Below, one piece after another: positions 22,761 to 23,311 of a stretch of 23,311 nt of DNA (within the stretch, counting starts at the first letter, position 1; each line of letters starts with the position of its first letter). Origin of the DNA: Frankiales bacterium (GTDB lineage: Bacteria; Actinomycetota; Actinomycetes; Mycobacteriales; SCTD01); assembly GCA_025464915.1 (NCBI GenBank), contig JAODNF010000147.1, positions 1-23,311 on the forward strand, read 5' to 3'. The position numbers and the translations under genes were made by a program. The notes under the pieces are model-generated. The model saw only the letters and a list, made by a program, of their open reading frames with translations. It was not told the DNA's origin and did not search any database.

Positions 22761-23311
22761 CAGGCACCCGCCTTCTTCTTGGCGGCGGCCTTCTTCGAGG
22801 GTGCGCGCTTCTTGGGGGGTACGGCGGTGGCGGCGTCCAGCGCCTCGTCCTCGGCCGTCTCGTGCGTCTCGGCGAGAGCCTCTGGGGCCTCGCCGCCGAG
22901 GTAGGCCGCGACCACCTCCGGGTGGGTCTGGATCACCGTCGGCTCGCCCTGCGCGAGCAGCCGGCCGAAGTTGAGCACGTAGACGTGGTCGCAGACCCGC
23001 AGCACCAGCGGCACGTGGTGCTCGATGACGAGCATGGTCAGCGCGAACTCCCGGCGCAGCGCCAGCAGCCGCTCGCCGAGCTCGTCGGACTCGTCCGGTC
23101 CCATGCCCGACGTCGGCTCGTCGAGCAGCAGAAGGTCGGGGTCGGTGGCCAGCGCGCAGCCCAGCTCGAGCAGCTTGAGGGTGCCGTAGGACTGCCCGCC
23201 GACGCGCTCGTCCCGGATCGCGGACAGGCCGAGCAGGTCCAGGATCGCGTTCGCCTTGGCCTCGAGGACGCGCTCGCGGCGTCCGGTCGCCGCGGTGCCG
23301 AGCAGGCCGGC
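22760..23311 (-). CDS. livG: Branched-chain amino-acid-type ABC importer ATPase LivG, C-terminal part, runs off the window
   Basis: The frame is open to the last base; 183 residues are visible. They read AILDLLGLSAIRDERVGGQS, then SYGTLKLLELGCALATDP, Walker B DLLLLDEPTSGMGPDE, and FALTMLVIEHHVPLVLRVCDHVYVLNFGRLLAQGEP, the end of a LivG ATPase. The signature SYGTLKLLELG replaces the common LSYGQQRRLEIA form. The protein continues beyond the usual LivG end (VAAYLGG) with an acidic stretch and a Lys/Ala-rich tail (PPKKRAPSKKAAAKKKAGA). Walker A is outside the window. It could also be the ATPase end of a LivM-LivG fusion. It is coupled to livF by an overlapping stop and start. Confidence 0.9.
   Translation of the reverse strand, partial: AGLLGTAATGRRERVLEAKANAILDLLGLSAIRDERVGGQSYGTLKLLELGCALATDPDLLLLDEPTSGMGPDESDELGERLLALRREFALTMLVIEHHVPLVLRVCDHVYVLNFGRLLAQGEPTVIQTHPEVVAAYLGGEAPEALAETHETAEDEALDAATAVPPKKRAPSKKAAAKKKAGA

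Overview
The window is GC-rich, densely packed DNA with many GTG starts and ATGA/GTGA stop-start overlaps, as expected for an actinobacterium. Mca (mycothiol S-conjugate amidase) supports this, because mycothiol is the actinobacterial low-molecular-weight thiol. A LAATG cell-wall sorting signal and GTP-type PEP carboxykinase fit too. The genus cannot be fixed from sequence alone. I saw no rRNA, tRNA, CRISPR array or transposase gene. The longest gene-free stretch is about 180 bases (10962-11137).

Layout. 1-318 (-) is the start of pckG. 370-1134 (+) is a HlyIII/PAQR membrane protein. 1196-1810 (-) is a conserved actinobacterial protein of unknown function whose promoter spacer holds a perfect palindrome. 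1896-2429 (+) is a small exported protein. 2502-4433 (-) is a YyaL-type thioredoxin-domain protein. 4473-5153 (+) is a methyltransferase-like protein. 5150-8551 is a complete compatible-solute (OpuC/ProU-like) ABC importer: lipoprotein and two permeases on the minus strand, ATPase divergent on the plus strand. 8612-9028 (+) is ArfB. 8958-10012 (-) is mca plus a coupled 62-residue membrane protein. 10029-10961 (+) is a DUF4307-like membrane protein and greA. The set greA / DUF4307-like / mca / small membrane protein / YyaL / HlyIII resembles the Rv1080c-Rv1085c neighbourhood of Mycobacterium tuberculosis as I remember it.

10962-12170 is an accessory insert. It is a DUF559/Vsr-like endonuclease gene with an AbiEi-like N-terminus, bracketed by palindromic repeat modules in inverted orientation. 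12182-14512 (-) is a secreted M14 zinc carboxypeptidase with a LAXTG sorting signal. 14576-17876 (-) holds a FIST sensor-domain protein, a coupled ROK-family kinase and threonine ammonia-lyase, with a strong hairpin before the last. 17924-21522 (+) is a three-gene overlapping operon: a MoxR/Mg-chelatase-like AAA+ ATPase that is frameshifted here, a small membrane protein and a VWA protein. 21573-23311 (-) is a membrane protein with an Ada-like metal-binding tail, then livF and a partial livG of a branched-chain amino-acid-type importer.

The two strongest observations are the lipoprotein of the compatible-solute importer, which reads as a circular permutation of the ProX/OpuCC fold, and the endonuclease gene flanked by inverted palindromic modules.
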